64,000 nucleotides of DNA from Berghia stephanieae (taxonomy: Eukaryota; Mollusca; Gastropoda; Nudibranchia; Aeolidiidae). The notes under the pieces were generated by a model. It saw nothing but the letters and a program-made list of their open reading frames with translations. It did no database searches and was not told the DNA's origin. This document shows, one piece after another, positions 25,944 to 37,600 of the stretch. How positions within the stretch are numbered: the first letter of the stretch is position 1; each line of letters opens with the position of its first letter. The stretch lies in the NCBI GenBank assembly GCA_034508935.3, contig CM067448.1, forward strand, positions 7,977,649 through 8,041,648. Direction: 5' to 3'. A program made the position numbers and the translations under genes.

Positions 25944-26911
25944 ATGATGATGTGGTGGTTGTAGTAGCAGTGGTAGTGATGATGATGATGTGGTGGTGGT
26001 GGTTGTGGTAGTAGTAGTAGTGGTGGTAGTGATGAAGATGACGTGGTGGTGGTACTTGTAGTAGTAGTGGTAGTAATTATGATGATGTGGTGGTGGTTGT
26101 AGTAGTTTTAGTGATAGTGATGATGTGGTGGTGGTGGTTGTAGTAGTAGTAGTGGTAGTGATGATGTGGCGGTGGTGGTTGTAGTAGTAGCGGTAATGAT
26201 GATGTGGTTGTGGTGGTTGTAGTAGTAGTGGTAGTGATGATGTGGTGGTGGTGGTTGTAGTACTAGTGGTAATGATGTGGTGGTGGTGGTGGTGGTTGCA
26301 GTAGTAGTTGTAGTGATGTGGTGGTGGTGGTTGTAGTAGTAGTAGTAGTGGTAATGATGATGTGGTGGTGGTGGTTGTAGTAGTAAAGGTCGTGATGATG
26401 ATGTGATACTGGTGGTTGTAGTAGTAGTGGTAGTGATGATGTGATGCTGGTGGTTGTAGTAGTAGTGGTAGTGAGGATGATGTGGAGGTGGTGGTGTAGT
26501 AGTAGTGGTAGTGATGATGATGTGGTGGTGGTGGTTGTAGTAGTAGTAGTGGTTGTGATGATGATGTGGTCGTGGTGGTTGTAATGTTGATGGTGGTACT
26601 GTTAGTGATGATGATGATGTGTTGGTGGTTGCTGAAGTAGTAGTTGTGGTAATGATGATGATGTGGTGGTGGTGGTTGTAGTAGTAGTAGTGGTAGTGAT
26701 GATGATGTGGTGGTGGTTGCAGTAGTAGTGGTGGTGATGATGGTTGTAATACTAGTGGTAATGATGATGATGTGGTGGTTGGAAAGGGGGGGGGGGGGAG
26801 ATCCTTGGAACAAACTGACCTCACCGGAATTTGACGGAAGTTGCCCGGAGCCCGGAATTTTTTGCTCCAGACCGGAGTTTTTTCCGGTGAAACCGGAGTT
26901 TTGGCATCACT
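24249..26911. mobile_element. hAT-like non-autonomous transposon carrying a minisatellite
   Basis: Ends are CAGAGACGCCAAC (left) and TTTTGGCATCACT(G) (right), an imperfect inverted pair of the CAGNGATGCCAA type. The flanks repeat GTATCATA (24241-24248 and 26912-26919), an 8-bp target duplication as made by hAT transposases. The interior is a short unique sequence (to about 24480), a 2.3-kb GGT/AGT/GAT tract, and a short unique right part with CCGGAGTTTT repeats. No transposase is seen. Confidence 0.7.
24480..26790. repeat. 2.3-kb GGT/AGT/GAT minisatellite
   Basis: Higher-order repeat with units of about 40-60 bp built from GATGATGTGGTGGTGGTTG followed by TAGTAGTAGTGGTAGT, interspersed with pure AGT runs (24970-25345 and 25660-25940). 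A block of several hundred bp (about 24690-24910) recurs nearly unchanged at about 25950-26225. Long His/Thr/Ser-rich minus ORFs are translations of the repeat. Confidence 0.95.
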
Positions 26912-26954
26912 GTATCATACCACAAGATCACATAGCCGCACATAGAAAAAGAAT

Positions 26955-27032
26955 TACAACTTCACACAGGATCAATCTTGGTCCCTTTGCATGCGAACTT
27001 GAAGTGAGTGCTCTTACTAAGCTATTGGATTC
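26955..27032 (-). mobile_element. tRNA-derived SINE (family 2), head fragment
   Basis: GGATCAATCTTGGTCCCTTT and GAAGTGAGTGCTCTTAC: the tRNA-like head only, adjacent to the family-1 head. Confidence 0.6.
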
Positions 27033-27037
27033 AGTAG

Positions 27038-27330
27038 TCTGATGTCACGCCGTGTCACGCCGCCCAGCAACGGCGGCCATATTGGTTCTAAACAAAGAAA
27101 ATCATTACTTTTTATTCTTCAAGCTGGCTAGAACTTTTCATATGTCTTGTGACCAGAATGTGTAAAAGTCAAAACATGATCAAATTTACGTTTTTTCCCC
27201 CTCTGGATACGTTTTTATGCTCGCCGGAGAAATATTTCATACGGGCGTCCGCCATTGTTCCGATAGTTTAGAGCCAGTGTTGCTAAGTTACTATGCGTCA
27301 TTAGGAAGGAAGTGACGTTACGACTATTGA
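27038..27330 (-). mobile_element. ~285-bp MITE, copy B
   Basis: Inverted relative to 3640-3935, with the same internal blocks (GGCGGCCATATTGGTTC, CCGCCATTGTTCCGATAG) and a TAACGTCAC/GTGACGTTA end. Non-coding. Confidence 0.6.
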
Positions 27331-27469
27331 ATCCTATTGGGGCTCCCTGATAAATTCCCTTTATTCACTTGGAGTTGGAGTAAGTTCCCTTTATGATCTA
27401 TCTCAAGAGAATGAAAAATCAAAATGGCCGCGGTTGAATACTCAAGAGAGCAGCAGTCACTTTCAAAGA

Positions 27470-27705
27470 TTGGTTGACACTGAACCGGGCAAGGTCTAAA
27501 GTGGGAAAGACCAAAACAACCTTACAAAAATGGGGACTTTCTTCAGACTGCCGATGTCAATGTGGACACACGGCTCAAAACATGGACCACATCCTTCACG
27601 AGTGCGAACTTGGACCACATATCAATGATATGGACCTGAGAGGCTGCACCCCTGAAGCCATCCAATGGATCCACCACTGGCGCGACACGATATGATGATG
27701 ACTTT
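27470..27705 (+). mobile_element. I-like LINE, C-terminal zinc-knuckle fragment
   Basis: LTLNRARSKVGKTKTTLQKW, then CRCQCGHTAQNMDHILHEC (a Cys/His knuckle) and CTPEAIQWIHHWRDTI with a stop. This is the typical end of I/Nimb/Jockey-type ORF2. About 74 codons remain; it ends in TGATGATGAC, a LINE-style simple tail. Confidence 0.75.
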
Positions 27706-28149
27706 CAAATGTGCCACATAGTACTTCAAACCAGAGTTGATCTATCAAGTGAAATGGCAGGGTGTCCAGCAGATTATCAGACTTAAAAATCCTACCTCCC
27801 CCCAAAGGCCCCTGCGTGTCTTTAACCCAAAATATTTAGCAATTCTATTGACAATAGTGGTCAATACTTGTATCAAATTATCACCGACATTGAAGAGATC
27901 TCAAGGTAGTTAACTCTCCTTTATTCGGATTCGGTATTTTCCAGTATTTTCATAGGTAAGAAGGCTTAGGTCGACTTGATTCTAGCAATCGGCGTATTTG
28001 TTGCAAACACGTTTCGCATTTCCGCACAGAATCGCACAATCACTTTAAAAATCCGACCTTGGGTGCAATTATCTGACTTTTTCCTACCAATCCGACCTTA
28101 AGGTAAAAAATCCGACTTCATCCGACTTATCCAACCTCACTGGACACCC
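27706..28149. other. Unassigned spacer
   Basis: No gene seen. AATCCGAC-type words recur (28040-28140) as a small degenerate repeat. Confidence 0.4.
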
Positions 28150-28229
28150 TGAATGGACAATAGACATCCAGTTGCTACCCTTTGGATAGAATGATAGTCT
28201 GTCGAAAAATACTTTCCACCAAGTCTAAC
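28150..28229 (-). mobile_element. tRNA-derived SINE (family 2), fragment
   Basis: GGACAATAGACATCCAGTTGC then TTTGGATAGAATGATAGTCT, the family-2 middle block. It is cut at 28229 by a family-1 SINE, as at 9870. Confidence 0.6.
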
Positions 28230-28390
28230 ACTGTGCGGCCATGTGGTATGACACTGGCTTTCGGATCCGAAGGTCCTGGGTTCAAGCCTCCCTCAGGGCA
28301 TAGTTGAGTCCTTGGAAAAGACTCTTACTCACATTCTCTCACCGTACTCAGGTGTAAAATGAGTACCTGGCTGTTAACAGCGTTGTCTCA
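28230..28390 (+). mobile_element. tRNA-derived SINE (family 1), 3'-truncated
   Basis: GTGCGGCCATGTGGTATGAC head through GTTAACAGCGTTGTCTC. The A box lacks a few bases and the tail is missing. Confidence 0.75.
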
Positions 28391-29449
28391 TATGGGTTAT
28401 AAGACCTGCAAATAAGTAAACGTCAGTTGAAAAGGATGGTTTTATACATTTGAACAAGACTATAACTACCCATCCTATTTTTAATTATAAGTGGCAATAG
28501 ACAACTAGAAATTAGACTCATCCACTCGTCCTGACCTTTCAAAATGAGGTTAATCAATCAGATTACATCATGCATAAGAAAATCGGATCTGAAAAAATCA
28601 CTAAATCACTTAATTGCCTGATTTTATTTAATTTTTCAGAGCTATTTTTGTACCCTCAAAAACTTAAGTGTGAATTTACCAGCATGATAGTAGGGCTAAA
28701 CGGTTGTCTGAAGGCTGGGACCAATCAAAATGCTCCGGAATGAAACAGTACAAACGGTGAACAATTTGAATGTAAACTCTTCTCTAACAAAAAGAAATTG
28801 TCTAAACACAAACGAACAGAATGCAGTATGAGCTCCTTGTTGGATGGAGTCTGAATGAAAGAAAAGCCTGGTGTACATGAGAGAAAGGTATGATACGAAT
28901 GTACTTATTTGTAGGTCTGATGTTATGAGCTCATTGTTTAGAAATGACTATGAAAATTTTTGTTTTCTATTTTTGTAGGAAATACTACTCTTAAATCAAA
29001 GCCCTATCTCCACTGAGTAAAAATCTTTTTGAATTTTGAAAATACATTAATATATAACAAAGTTATGCAGCTTCAAATGTATCATTTATTTGGATTACAC
29101 ACAAAGAGAAAAAAAAATACGGAAAATATGGGACGCTTTTTCTGCGTTTTATTCTGGTTTGTGGCTTTATCTCGCTTAATGCGTGGAATTAGATATTAAA
29201 ACTTTTATGGCAAAATTATCAGAAAATATGATGAAGATATCAGAAGAGTTCTAGCTTGTATAGTTTTAGAGCTGTATGGCTAGGGTCAACTATAAATTTG
29301 TTTTAAAATATACATAATATTGATCATTTGGAACTTTTCCGAAGTGTAATTTTGTGTCTACAACCCATACAAATGACACGAAAAATGCCTGTTAAAATAT
29401 TATCAATCAGTCCGTGAACCATGGCTTATGTTATTTCTAGTATTTATTT

Positions 29450-29450
<1 letters not shown>
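28391..29450. other. Unassigned AT-rich spacer
   Basis: About 1 kb without a recognisable gene, repeat or RNA. Confidence 0.4.

Positions 29451-29512
<62 letters not shown>
29451..29512. repeat. GA microsatellite
   Basis: About 60 bp of GA. Confidence 0.93.
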
Positions 29513-29513
<1 letters not shown>

Positions 29514-29607
29514 TGTGTGTTAATCTACTATCCCTATGACATAACAATGAAACAATACCTTAATTGTTAAAAATCACATGAGGATTTGTGTCATCAGTCA
29601 TCGTGAA

Positions 29608-29845
29608 CAAGGTTGCCAGATGGCCACGTATGTGGCCAAATATATAATTTTGTTTCTTTTATTAAATTTTATTAATCTATTTTTGTCTCAGTGACATTTA
29701 TCCTAGTCTATTCAATTTTCTGTTTGTTAAAATTTAGTTCATTTTAAGTGGGCCAGTCTTAATAGTGAAAGCCATATGATTTTCTATTTAGCCACTTTTG
29801 AAGTCGAATTTGGTCAGGTTAAAGTCTGGCCATCTGGCAGCCTTG
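29608..29845. mobile_element. ~240-bp MITE, TIR CAAGGYTGCCAGATGGCCA
   Basis: Left end CAAGGTTGCCAGATGGCCA, right end TGGCCATCTGGCAGCCTTG: a near-perfect 19-bp terminal inverted repeat around AT-rich sequence. It resembles the ends at 31817-32218 (CAGGGTTGCYAG). hAT affinity is suspected, but no 8-bp duplication was confirmed. Confidence 0.65.
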
Positions 29846-30896
29846 CCTCGCTTACGTCATTTCGTGTCACGCGATGGGGGAGCAAAATGGCCGTCTCCAT
29901 ATTTTCACTCATTGAAATGCAAATTGGGTTGATGCTTTGTGAGAATACAGGAAAAGTACTTATCATAATCCAATGAAATTTGAAATATAAATAGAAGAAA
30001 TGTTCATATATAACCTTATGAGCGACAAAATCTCTCCTCTTTGTAGTTTTAGAAATATTGTACTTCAAAGAGTAAAAATCTATTTTTAACAGTCTTCTGG
30101 TAATCGTACAAGTTTTGTCGCTTGAAATAATCTAAAATGACCTCTTTTCTAACTGTGTGCCATCTTTCAGTCATATTCATCGATAAACAGCGTCGTAATT
30201 AATTTTTTAAAATAGCATGTACGGAATGGTTTCGTCCCATATTTTGTTGCGAATTTGGGCACTTCGTGAGCGAAAAATAGACCCAAAGATTTGTGCGGGA
30301 TAGTCATTGCTACATTGTTGTAATGGAAATATTCACAATCCAAAGGAAAAGATTACCCATTACAACAATATGCTGAATTATCTGGTGATAATAGTAACAG
30401 ATACCCAAGTTTCGGGTATTGAATTATCTGACAACAATATTATTAATATACAGCCAAGTTTCGGATGTCGAATTACGCTCCCTTACGTGAATTTCAAATT
30501 CTTCTTCCCGAGAGAATGGATGATAGTCAACGGTTATGAATTATCAAAATTTATAATTATAAGCAGAAGTCAAATTATCGAAATACGTCAGGTGACGTCA
30601 TCAAAATCATTAACGAAGAGATTTATTTCATCATAGCCTGTCAACAAGAAATGGCCAACCAGAGCCTAATTCTCTGCTAGACTAAAAAGTAAAGGCCAAA
30701 AATCTTTTTCAGTGAACAAAACCTGTGACTGTGAAGTAGTGAAGAATCAAAAAATTGCAAAGAAAATTGAAACATGTAAGTTTTTGGAATACAGTATGAT
30801 TTTACTGAAAGATTTCTCTTTAACTGTAAACAACAAGAGATGAAGTGAGTAGGAAAGTGCCAGAAGACACAAGAGAATAAAAATTTCTCTGTGGCG
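29846..30896. other. Unassigned spacer
   Basis: No recognised gene. A CCAAGTTTCGG motif recurs at about 30406 and 30462 within GAATTATCTG-type repeats. The 109-codon plus ORF over 30307-30636 has no family features. Confidence 0.4.
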
Positions 30897-30988
30897 ATGG
30901 GGGTTCGAACCCGCGACTTTACTGGTACGACAACTCTGCATGGCCAGGGAGAGTGTGACTCTACCATATGAGCTATCCATGATCCCAA
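30897..30988 (-). mobile_element. tRNA-like sequence (SINE head or tRNA pseudogene)
   Basis: Minus strand: GATAGCTCATATGGTAGAG (A box) and a perfect B box GGGTTCGAACCC about 50 bp on, then CATCGCC. Stem pairing around the T loop is good, but the acceptor ends (GGGATCA with ...ACAGAG) do not pair, so it is not a functional tRNA by eye. Confidence 0.55.
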
Positions 30989-31816
30989 AAAAAGATTGTC
31001 TCTAAACCTAGTGACAAGGCTAGTCATTATTCATTATTAGAGCCCTCTACTTGAGTCACGGGTTCAACACACACAGCTGCCGCGAAGTTAGTTGGCCAGC
31101 ATTAAGTTTAAGCTTAATAGCCAATATTCTCAACACAAACATATAACATAGAAACAATTCAGACATTGAATATGCTCCGGTATTTGGGGTGAATTTTTAA
31201 TTCAGAAAAGTGAGTGGAGCAGGCACTTGTGAAGACGTGTTCAAATAGAATATGAATATGAGAAAATATGAGTATTAGAGAGGTGGGCCTACCAACCTCC
31301 GCTGCACGTCCAACTCGCCTTGAGCATGCATTCACGTAAAATATAAAGATTTTTTTTAAAAACCTACCTCTGTTTCAAAAACTAGCATCTTTCACCTTTC
31401 CAAGAAACATTTTGATTTTTCAGAACTTTAGTTCGTTAAAAAATACCGGCCAATCTGACCCCTTGAGTCGAATGAAAACGAAATTTTGTTGTTTACACGG
31501 TTCAAAGGAAATGCCGTAAATAAGCTTTCATGGACTTCCTGTGTTGTTTTTACAGTGTCACGTGACCGTTTTGAGAAATTTGTCGTCTGCTACAAATAAT
31601 TAGACCGGTAGGGGGTAGATATTTTCGTTGGAGCAGAGAAAAAGTGAGTATTATTTCTTGGACTTGTAGAGAGGCCTAGGGTCCACCAGCAGTCAAGTTT
31701 ATTGAATAAAAGAAAAAAAGGCCTTTTTACTGCACTAATGCACCAAATTGCATACCTATCTATGGACACTTTGTTCCGTATCTTTTTCCCAATAAACTTT
31801 TTTAAAAACCTGGGGC
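30989..31816. other. Spacer sharing a short motif with the M20-like exon
   Basis: Nothing coding recognised. CAGAAAAG plus TGAGTGGAGCAGGCACTT at about 31204-31229 matches the start of the M20-like exon at 33836-33860, then diverges. Confidence 0.4.
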
Positions 31817-32218
31817 CAGGGTTGCTAGTTTGGCCTCCTGGTGGCCAAATTTGAGAAATTTGGTCTTTTCCCAAGCCATTTGGCCTCCCAAAATTTGGTT
31901 TGGCCACTTGGCCTCCTGTAACCAACTTTTTGGCTTCCTCTGACTTTCCCCGTTATATCGTTTTACTCTGGTACCGGTAAAACTTATTTTATTTGGCAAT
32001 CTAAATATCTAAATGCAACACGTGCTAACGCCACAGGTTGCATTTGCTAATGCTTCTATATATACGAATTTTCCTTATCCTATTTAAATTGTTTAACAAA
32101 TCTAAAGAGTTTTCGCGAGGCTAAGGTGGGTTTGGTGGTATTTGGGCTCCTGCCGAGGAATCTGGCCTCTTGCTATAGCTAGTTTGGTCTCTTACTCAAA
32201 AATGATCTGGCAACCCTG
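31817..32218. mobile_element. ~400-bp MITE, TIR CAGGGTTGCYAG
   Basis: CAGGGTTGCTAGTTTGGCC on the left and CTGGCAACCCTG on the right. GGCC-rich inner repeats (TTTGGCCTCC) lie on the left side and (CTGGCCTCTTG) on the right. Flanking CCTGG occurs on both sides, a partial match to an 8-bp duplication. Confidence 0.6.
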
Positions 32219-33122
32219 CCTGGCTAGGCGGTACCTTGATAACAGAAACGATACCCACACGATTTCGCGAGGAATTAATCGTGAAAACAATTAGGATATA
32301 ATTTCAACACAACTTTTGAAATTCATCAAGGATTGTCCATTACCGAATGTTTTTTGATAGAAAACAAATGCATCTTCAAATCTAAACTGCTTTTGACGGT
32401 AAGCGGTAAGTTTTTTATTTATTTTTCGGTCCAAACGAATGATTTATCCTGGTATAGAAGCTAAGTATTGGTAACACCGGCGCAGCTCTCTAGATGTATG
32501 GAGTCTAAAGGGGTGGCATTTAAAAAAAAAAACAAAACAAAAAAACCCTTAAAGATGATGGCAAGGATCACAAGCATTGACCAAAGCCGAGGTGCGAATT
32601 GTAGTATATGATAAGACATTTAAATGAGTTCAGACTTTCGCCGACAAAGATATAAAAGAAACAACTCACGTATCGCTTTGTTAACAGTGGTCTCAGGCAG
32701 CTTGTTTATCGACTGCTTGTCGACTGCTATGGTTCTGGGTACAATGAGTTATTCCCCTTCTTTAAAAGGGGCATAGGTAGCCGACTACAATCGATGAATA
32801 CAAGGAGCATGATTAGAGAAGATTGGAATATGGTGTGATTGTAAATTTGATTTTTAAAAGGCTTTATATTGAGTTAAGATGATGTTGTAAAGGTGTTGTT
32901 CAATGCTTAGCTATAAACAACATCCTAAACACATATAAATCGTCAAATATAATTTATTTTTTTAACATTTTGCTAGCAGTAATCACAAAAATTACCCAGC
33001 CGAACAAATTTAATACTGCTAAACTGTCAAAAAATAGAAATACCGGTTCACATTCCAAATTTAGTCGGGTATCGAAAGTGAATATTTAACGATCGATCAT
33101 AAGTTTAAGTATATTTCTTCCC
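32219..33122. other. Unassigned spacer
   Basis: About 900 bp in which I see no gene, repeat family or RNA. Confidence 0.4.
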
Positions 33123-33168
33123 TTCCTTCTTCTTCTTCTTCTTCTTCTTCTTCTTCTTCTTCTTCTTT
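33123..33168. repeat. CTT microsatellite
   Basis: About 46 bp of CTT. Confidence 0.93.
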
Positions 33169-33319
33169 GGAGGCCACAACTTCAAATTGAAGATTTAAAT
33201 GATATGTCTGTTGTCACACGAGCGAGCAGATCTGGTGATGAACAATGGCGTTCTAAACCATTCCAATGAGCCGGACTGTTTTGAAATGGTTGGAAGAGAG
33301 TTGCCATTGTAGAAACCTA

Positions 33320-33526
<207 letters not shown>

Positions 33527-33843
33527 AGTTTATTTATAGGTAATAGGGTTTTTAATCGCAGACGATGCGTACCTATACTTGTCAAGTCTGTAAACCTCTT
33601 CTCGCTCATTCCTTTATTTCTATTAATATTGCTTAAATTAGGCACAGGTTTTTTTAGCATCTAACTTCAGTCTCATTAAATTATCCCTAAGAGACAACAA
33701 ACCTTGAAGATTACGTATACCATCAATATATAAATGCTATGTTACCCACTTGATATTGTACACGCAAGGAGCTCCTAAAGTTTCTTTTCTCGATATAATC
33801 ATTTTACTTTCTGGTATTTCAATTACAACACTGAGAAAAGTGA

Positions 33844-33970
33844 GTGGAGCAGGCACTTCTAGAAGTGAATTACGAAGAGAAACACGCCCACGAAGTTTTG
33901 TGCAACTTTCTAGAAAAACGTGGATTTGAGGTGGAGCGGAGTTACACGGGGATAGGCAATGAGATTAGCG
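33844..33970 (+). pseudogene. Isolated exon resembling M20 peptidase PM20D2
   Basis: The plus frame reads LEVNYEEKHAHEVLCNFLEK and then RGFEVERSYTGI, closely resembling the N-terminal part of PM20D2-type M20 dipeptidases (an NYEE-x-H-A-H block followed by FLE-x-x-GF-x-V). A candidate acceptor (CACTTCTAG) precedes GTGAATTAC. No convincing donor follows, and the metal-binding GHACGHN segment is not found nearby on either strand. Either a stray duplicated exon or part of a gene whose other exons lie elsewhere. The call rests on motif recognition only. Confidence 0.4.
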
Positions 33971-34105
33971 GGAGAGTAGCGTCCCTTGATTGGACGTCAC
34001 CCATAATCTGTGACGTCACCGGCGGAAAAGTTATTAGAGAGAGAACGTCATGTTGGTTGTGCGCATGCGTCTCTCGTCCTCGCTCCGCGAGATAGGCCTT
34101 GTATT

Positions 34106-34325
34106 TATTCATCTGTTAAATTATAGATAGTATGGAGTGGACGTCAGTCAGGTCATTGTTATTGTTTTTCTCCATCCACGTTTATGAGTAATTCTCACTA
34201 AACTGTATGAACCAGACTATAAAAGTACATGGTTACACATAGTTCTGTGTGTTGGTCCGTTATACTTTCGGATGGCATTGTTGTGAGCTTCTTATGCAAG
34301 CGCATACACATTGTTGGCGCTTCGA
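34106..34325 (+). repeat. ~200-bp repeat arm with TATAAAAG
   Basis: Matches both arms of the foldback at 53565-53935 (GTTTATGAGTAATTCTCAC, GTGTGTTGGTCCGTTATAC). It includes TATAAAAG at 34219, which could be a promoter remnant. AATAAA words at about 34688 and 34701 follow. No ORF is linked, so function is unknown. Confidence 0.55.
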
Positions 34326-34954
34326 AACGGTATTAAGTCGGGATTTTCAATTTTGGGTATTTTGTACCCAATCAAAGCTTATTTTATGCCTAAAAATTTG
34401 AGACCAAATTTATTAAATTCTGATAATTCATTGCCGTGATATGACCGATAGTACTAGGGAGAGTGTAAAAACCAGGTTTTGAGGAAATCGACTTTGAAGT
34501 ATAGGCACCTTTTTCACGCAGTCGAATCAATGGGCAAAGGTAACTCCTTGGATACGGGCATTGAAAATTTAACAAGAGAAATCAAATTTGGCATGAGCTT
34601 AGAATTTAATAATACGCACACAAATTATTGCAATAATCCAATTGTTACTTTTGTGGTTATTTATTATTATGTAAGGTGCTCTTGAATTAATAAAAACACC
34701 AATAAATGCCTGCAACTTCACGAAATTGTTCACTTGTTGACGGTTTTTTTGACATTTAATTAAACAATCAATGAAATAAGAATCATTACTATGACATTTT
34801 TGTTTTATTTAATGGAGGAAATACGATTTCAAAATGTCAAAAGTTAAAGAACAGCTAATATTTTCATTACAGTTTGAAACAACGTAAAGCCGGGTGGACA
34901 CAGAGAGAAATATCAAGAAAGAGGATGAGAGAGCAAGGAAAAGAAACTCGCACG

Positions 34955-34997
<43 letters not shown>

Positions 34998-35225
34998 ACG
35001 AGGAGAGAAAGAGAGGAGAGAGAGAGAGAGAGAGAGGAGAGAGAGGGGGGGGTGGGGCGATTGTGCATTAAAGAGGACAGGAGGGAAAAAGTGTGTGTGT
35101 GGGTGTGTGTGTGTGTGTGTGTACGTGTTTGTGTTTGTATGTGTGAAAGAAACACGCGGGGGGGGGGGGGGGGGGGGGGAGAGAGAGAGGAGGAGAGAGG
35201 AGAGAGAGAGAGAGAGAGAGAGAGC
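34955..35225. repeat. Compound AC / GA / GT / G / GA microsatellites
   Basis: Five simple arrays within 270 bp, including about 21 G (35158-35179). Proteins predicted from it are artefacts. Copy 2 at 60120-60340 differs in length in every array. Confidence 0.93.
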
Positions 35226-35510
35226 GATTGCGATGAGCTAGATATAAAGAAAGGACTTAATACCGCTTCGAGGCGAAGGGTCACCATTGTGCTAACAGTA
35301 CTATACAAAAACTTTTTTAAATCCCTTGAGTCCATAAACTGGATGATGCTTTTTCTTGAAAAGTCTGCCTATAAACTGCATTTTTCTTTTTAAAGAAAAG
35401 CCTAAAAATTATATTGAAACAAACAGTTGAGTTTGTGACTGTGACTATGACTGTCTGTATGAGAGTATGGGTATGTTTGAACGTGAAAGTGATGTAATAA
35501 TAAAATATAA

Positions 35511-35515
<5 letters not shown>

Positions 35516-35557
<42 letters not shown>

Positions 35558-35569
35558 TATAGTATAGTA

Positions 35570-35632
<63 letters not shown>
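35516..35632. repeat. AAT then AGT arrays
   Basis: About 40 bp of AAT, a short ATAGT stretch, and about 65 bp of AGT. Confidence 0.93.
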
Positions 35633-35774
35633 TTGCACCACTGCTCTTTCAGAGACCCTGTTGTCATATTGAATTTGAATCTCACACAGCTACTAAGTAG
35701 AAGATAGGATCAGTTCTCATCACAGAGAAACCACCCTATGTTTTTTCATTGTCCAAGTCGACAGTCCATCTTAA

Positions 35775-36077
35775 TTATTGAGCTTTATATAGCGCAATAT
35801 CCACTAAATGTGCTCAAAGCGCTTTACAAGGGGTCCCTGGTCAACAGCAACATTTAACATGTAGGACGGGACATGCCGCCTGTTAGGCGATATTACAATT
35901 TTTCGGACAAAGACAACGCTGTTAATGACCAGGTACTCATTTTACACCTGAGTACGGTGAGAGAATGTGAGTAAAGAGCCTTTTCCAAGGACTCAACTAT
36001 GCGTCGAGCGCCGGGCTCGAATCCAGGACCTTCCGATCCGAAAGCGAGTGTCATACCACTAAACCACATAGCCGCAC
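35775..36077 (-). mobile_element. tRNA-derived SINE (family 1), within duplication copy 1
   Basis: Full minus copy, low divergence, ending CATAGCCGCAC. The same insertion is present in copy 2 (60833-61135), so it predates the duplication. Confidence 0.88.
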
Positions 36078-37311
36078 ATCTTAAGCGAAGAGAATTCTTT
36101 TTGCAAACTACTCAGAAGAAAAAGTAGGGAATATAACGTTGACATGCACACCACAACCCACACTTAATATGAAGAACCGTAGCAAACGGGTCCCTAATCT
36201 TGCTTTTGAGCGCGGTGTCCGCAAGGCGTACCGTACGATTTTGGACTCTCTACCTGCGGAGGAGTCGGACATCCCCGTTCAGTCCCGAGAAGTGGGTGTA
36301 GCCATTAGCGATGTAAAGAACGGCAAAGCAGCAGGGATAGACGGCATATATCACAATATGGTGACGCATCTGGGCCCCAGGGCACGGGCCTGGCTGGCAG
36401 AGACAATGTCTGACGTCCTTGCAAAAGGAAAGCTCCCACAAGTGTGGAAGCACGCAAAGATAGTTGCCATCCTGAAGCCCGGGAAACCGGCGAAGGAGGC
36501 CGACAGTTACAGACCCATATCTCTACTGAGCTGTCTTTACAAATTGTTGGAGAGCGTTCTATTAAACCGATGGGGGCCGGTCCTAGACTTTGCCCTGCCA
36601 CCCGAGCAGGCGGGCTTCAGGGAAGTGAGGTGCACCACGGAACAGGTCATTAGCCTTACAGAGCATATTGAAGCAGGGTTCGAGAGGAAACAACAAACAT
36701 GTGCGGTATTTATAGACCTATCAGCGCGTACGATGCGGTCTGTTGCGAAGGATTAATGCTCAAACTTGCAAAGATCATAAGGTGCAAAAAGACCTTGAAG
36801 TTGTTCTCTTCAATCTTGGGGGAAAGGCAATTCCACGTCGCTCTGGGAGACGCTACGAGTAAAGTAAGGAAATTGAAGAATGGGGGTCCCTCGGGGTTCG
36901 GTACTAGCGCCAATTCCTCCCTGAGCTGGGATACGAGGACGACTGGGCACTCGTTACTCAAAGTGTGGACCCGTCTCGAGAGCGTACTCAGTGAGGACGT
37001 CACCAGACTCAAATCCTACTTCGTCAAGTGATACCCGAAGATGAACACTTCAAAAACCGTGGCCACTGCATTCCACCTATGTAGTGCATGACACACCGGC
37101 AAACTGAACGTCCTCGTCGGGGACCAGCCACTCCAATATGAGCAGCATCCAAAATACTTGGGTGACTCTGGACCCAGCCTTACCTATCGGGTGCATCTCG
37201 AAGGAGTTGCCCGGAAGATAGAGAAACGCAACAGTCTTCTGAGGAAGCTGGCGGGATCGACTTGGGGCGCTAACCAAGCACTCCTGAGAACGTCCCCCCT
37301 GGCACTATGCT

Positions 37312-37425
<114 letters not shown>

Positions 37426-37525
37426 ATCTTTATTGTCCATAAATATGGCAATTTGTCATTTAGTTACACTTGTTATAACGTTAAATGATAACTGTAACAT
37501 TGAACAGATATTTCACTCCTACTTA

Positions 37526-37531
<6 letters not shown>

Positions 37532-37598
<67 letters not shown>
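37532..37598. repeat. CT microsatellite inside the Rex1-like 3' region
   Basis: About 66 bp of CT; about 91 bp in copy 2, so it is length-variable between duplicates. Confidence 0.93.

Positions 37599-37600
<2 letters not shown>

Larger units (their letters stand above)
23965..26941 (-). mobile_element. tRNA-derived SINE (family 1), split by a hAT-like insertion
   Basis: The left part (23965-24249) runs from the tail to GATCTGAAAGTGAGTATCATA. The missing head resumes at 26912-26941 (TATCATACCACAAGATCACA, then TAGCCGCAC). Rejoining at the repeated TATCATA gives a normal SINE, which proves the intervening 2.66 kb is an insertion. Confidence 0.87.

Noticed and set aside
25890-26824. 307- and 238-codon His/Thr/Ser-rich minus ORFs
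   Set aside because: Produced by the GGT/AGT/GAT minisatellite lacking stops in those frames; no non-repeat sequence is coded.
30307-30636. 109-codon plus ORF
   Set aside because: No family features; overlaps a small internal repeat.
30897-30988. Functional tRNA gene
   Set aside because: Good A and B boxes but the acceptor stem does not pair; better called a SINE head or pseudogene.
34106-34710. TATAAAAG followed by AATAAA words, considered as a possible long terminal repeat
   Set aside because: No matching second copy at a sensible distance, no primer-binding site or gag/pol frames; the repeats seen are a segmental duplication and a foldback.
34894-35393. ORFs rich in Arg-Glu and Thr-His
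   Set aside because: Translations of GA, AC and GT arrays; the same holds at 60063-60399.
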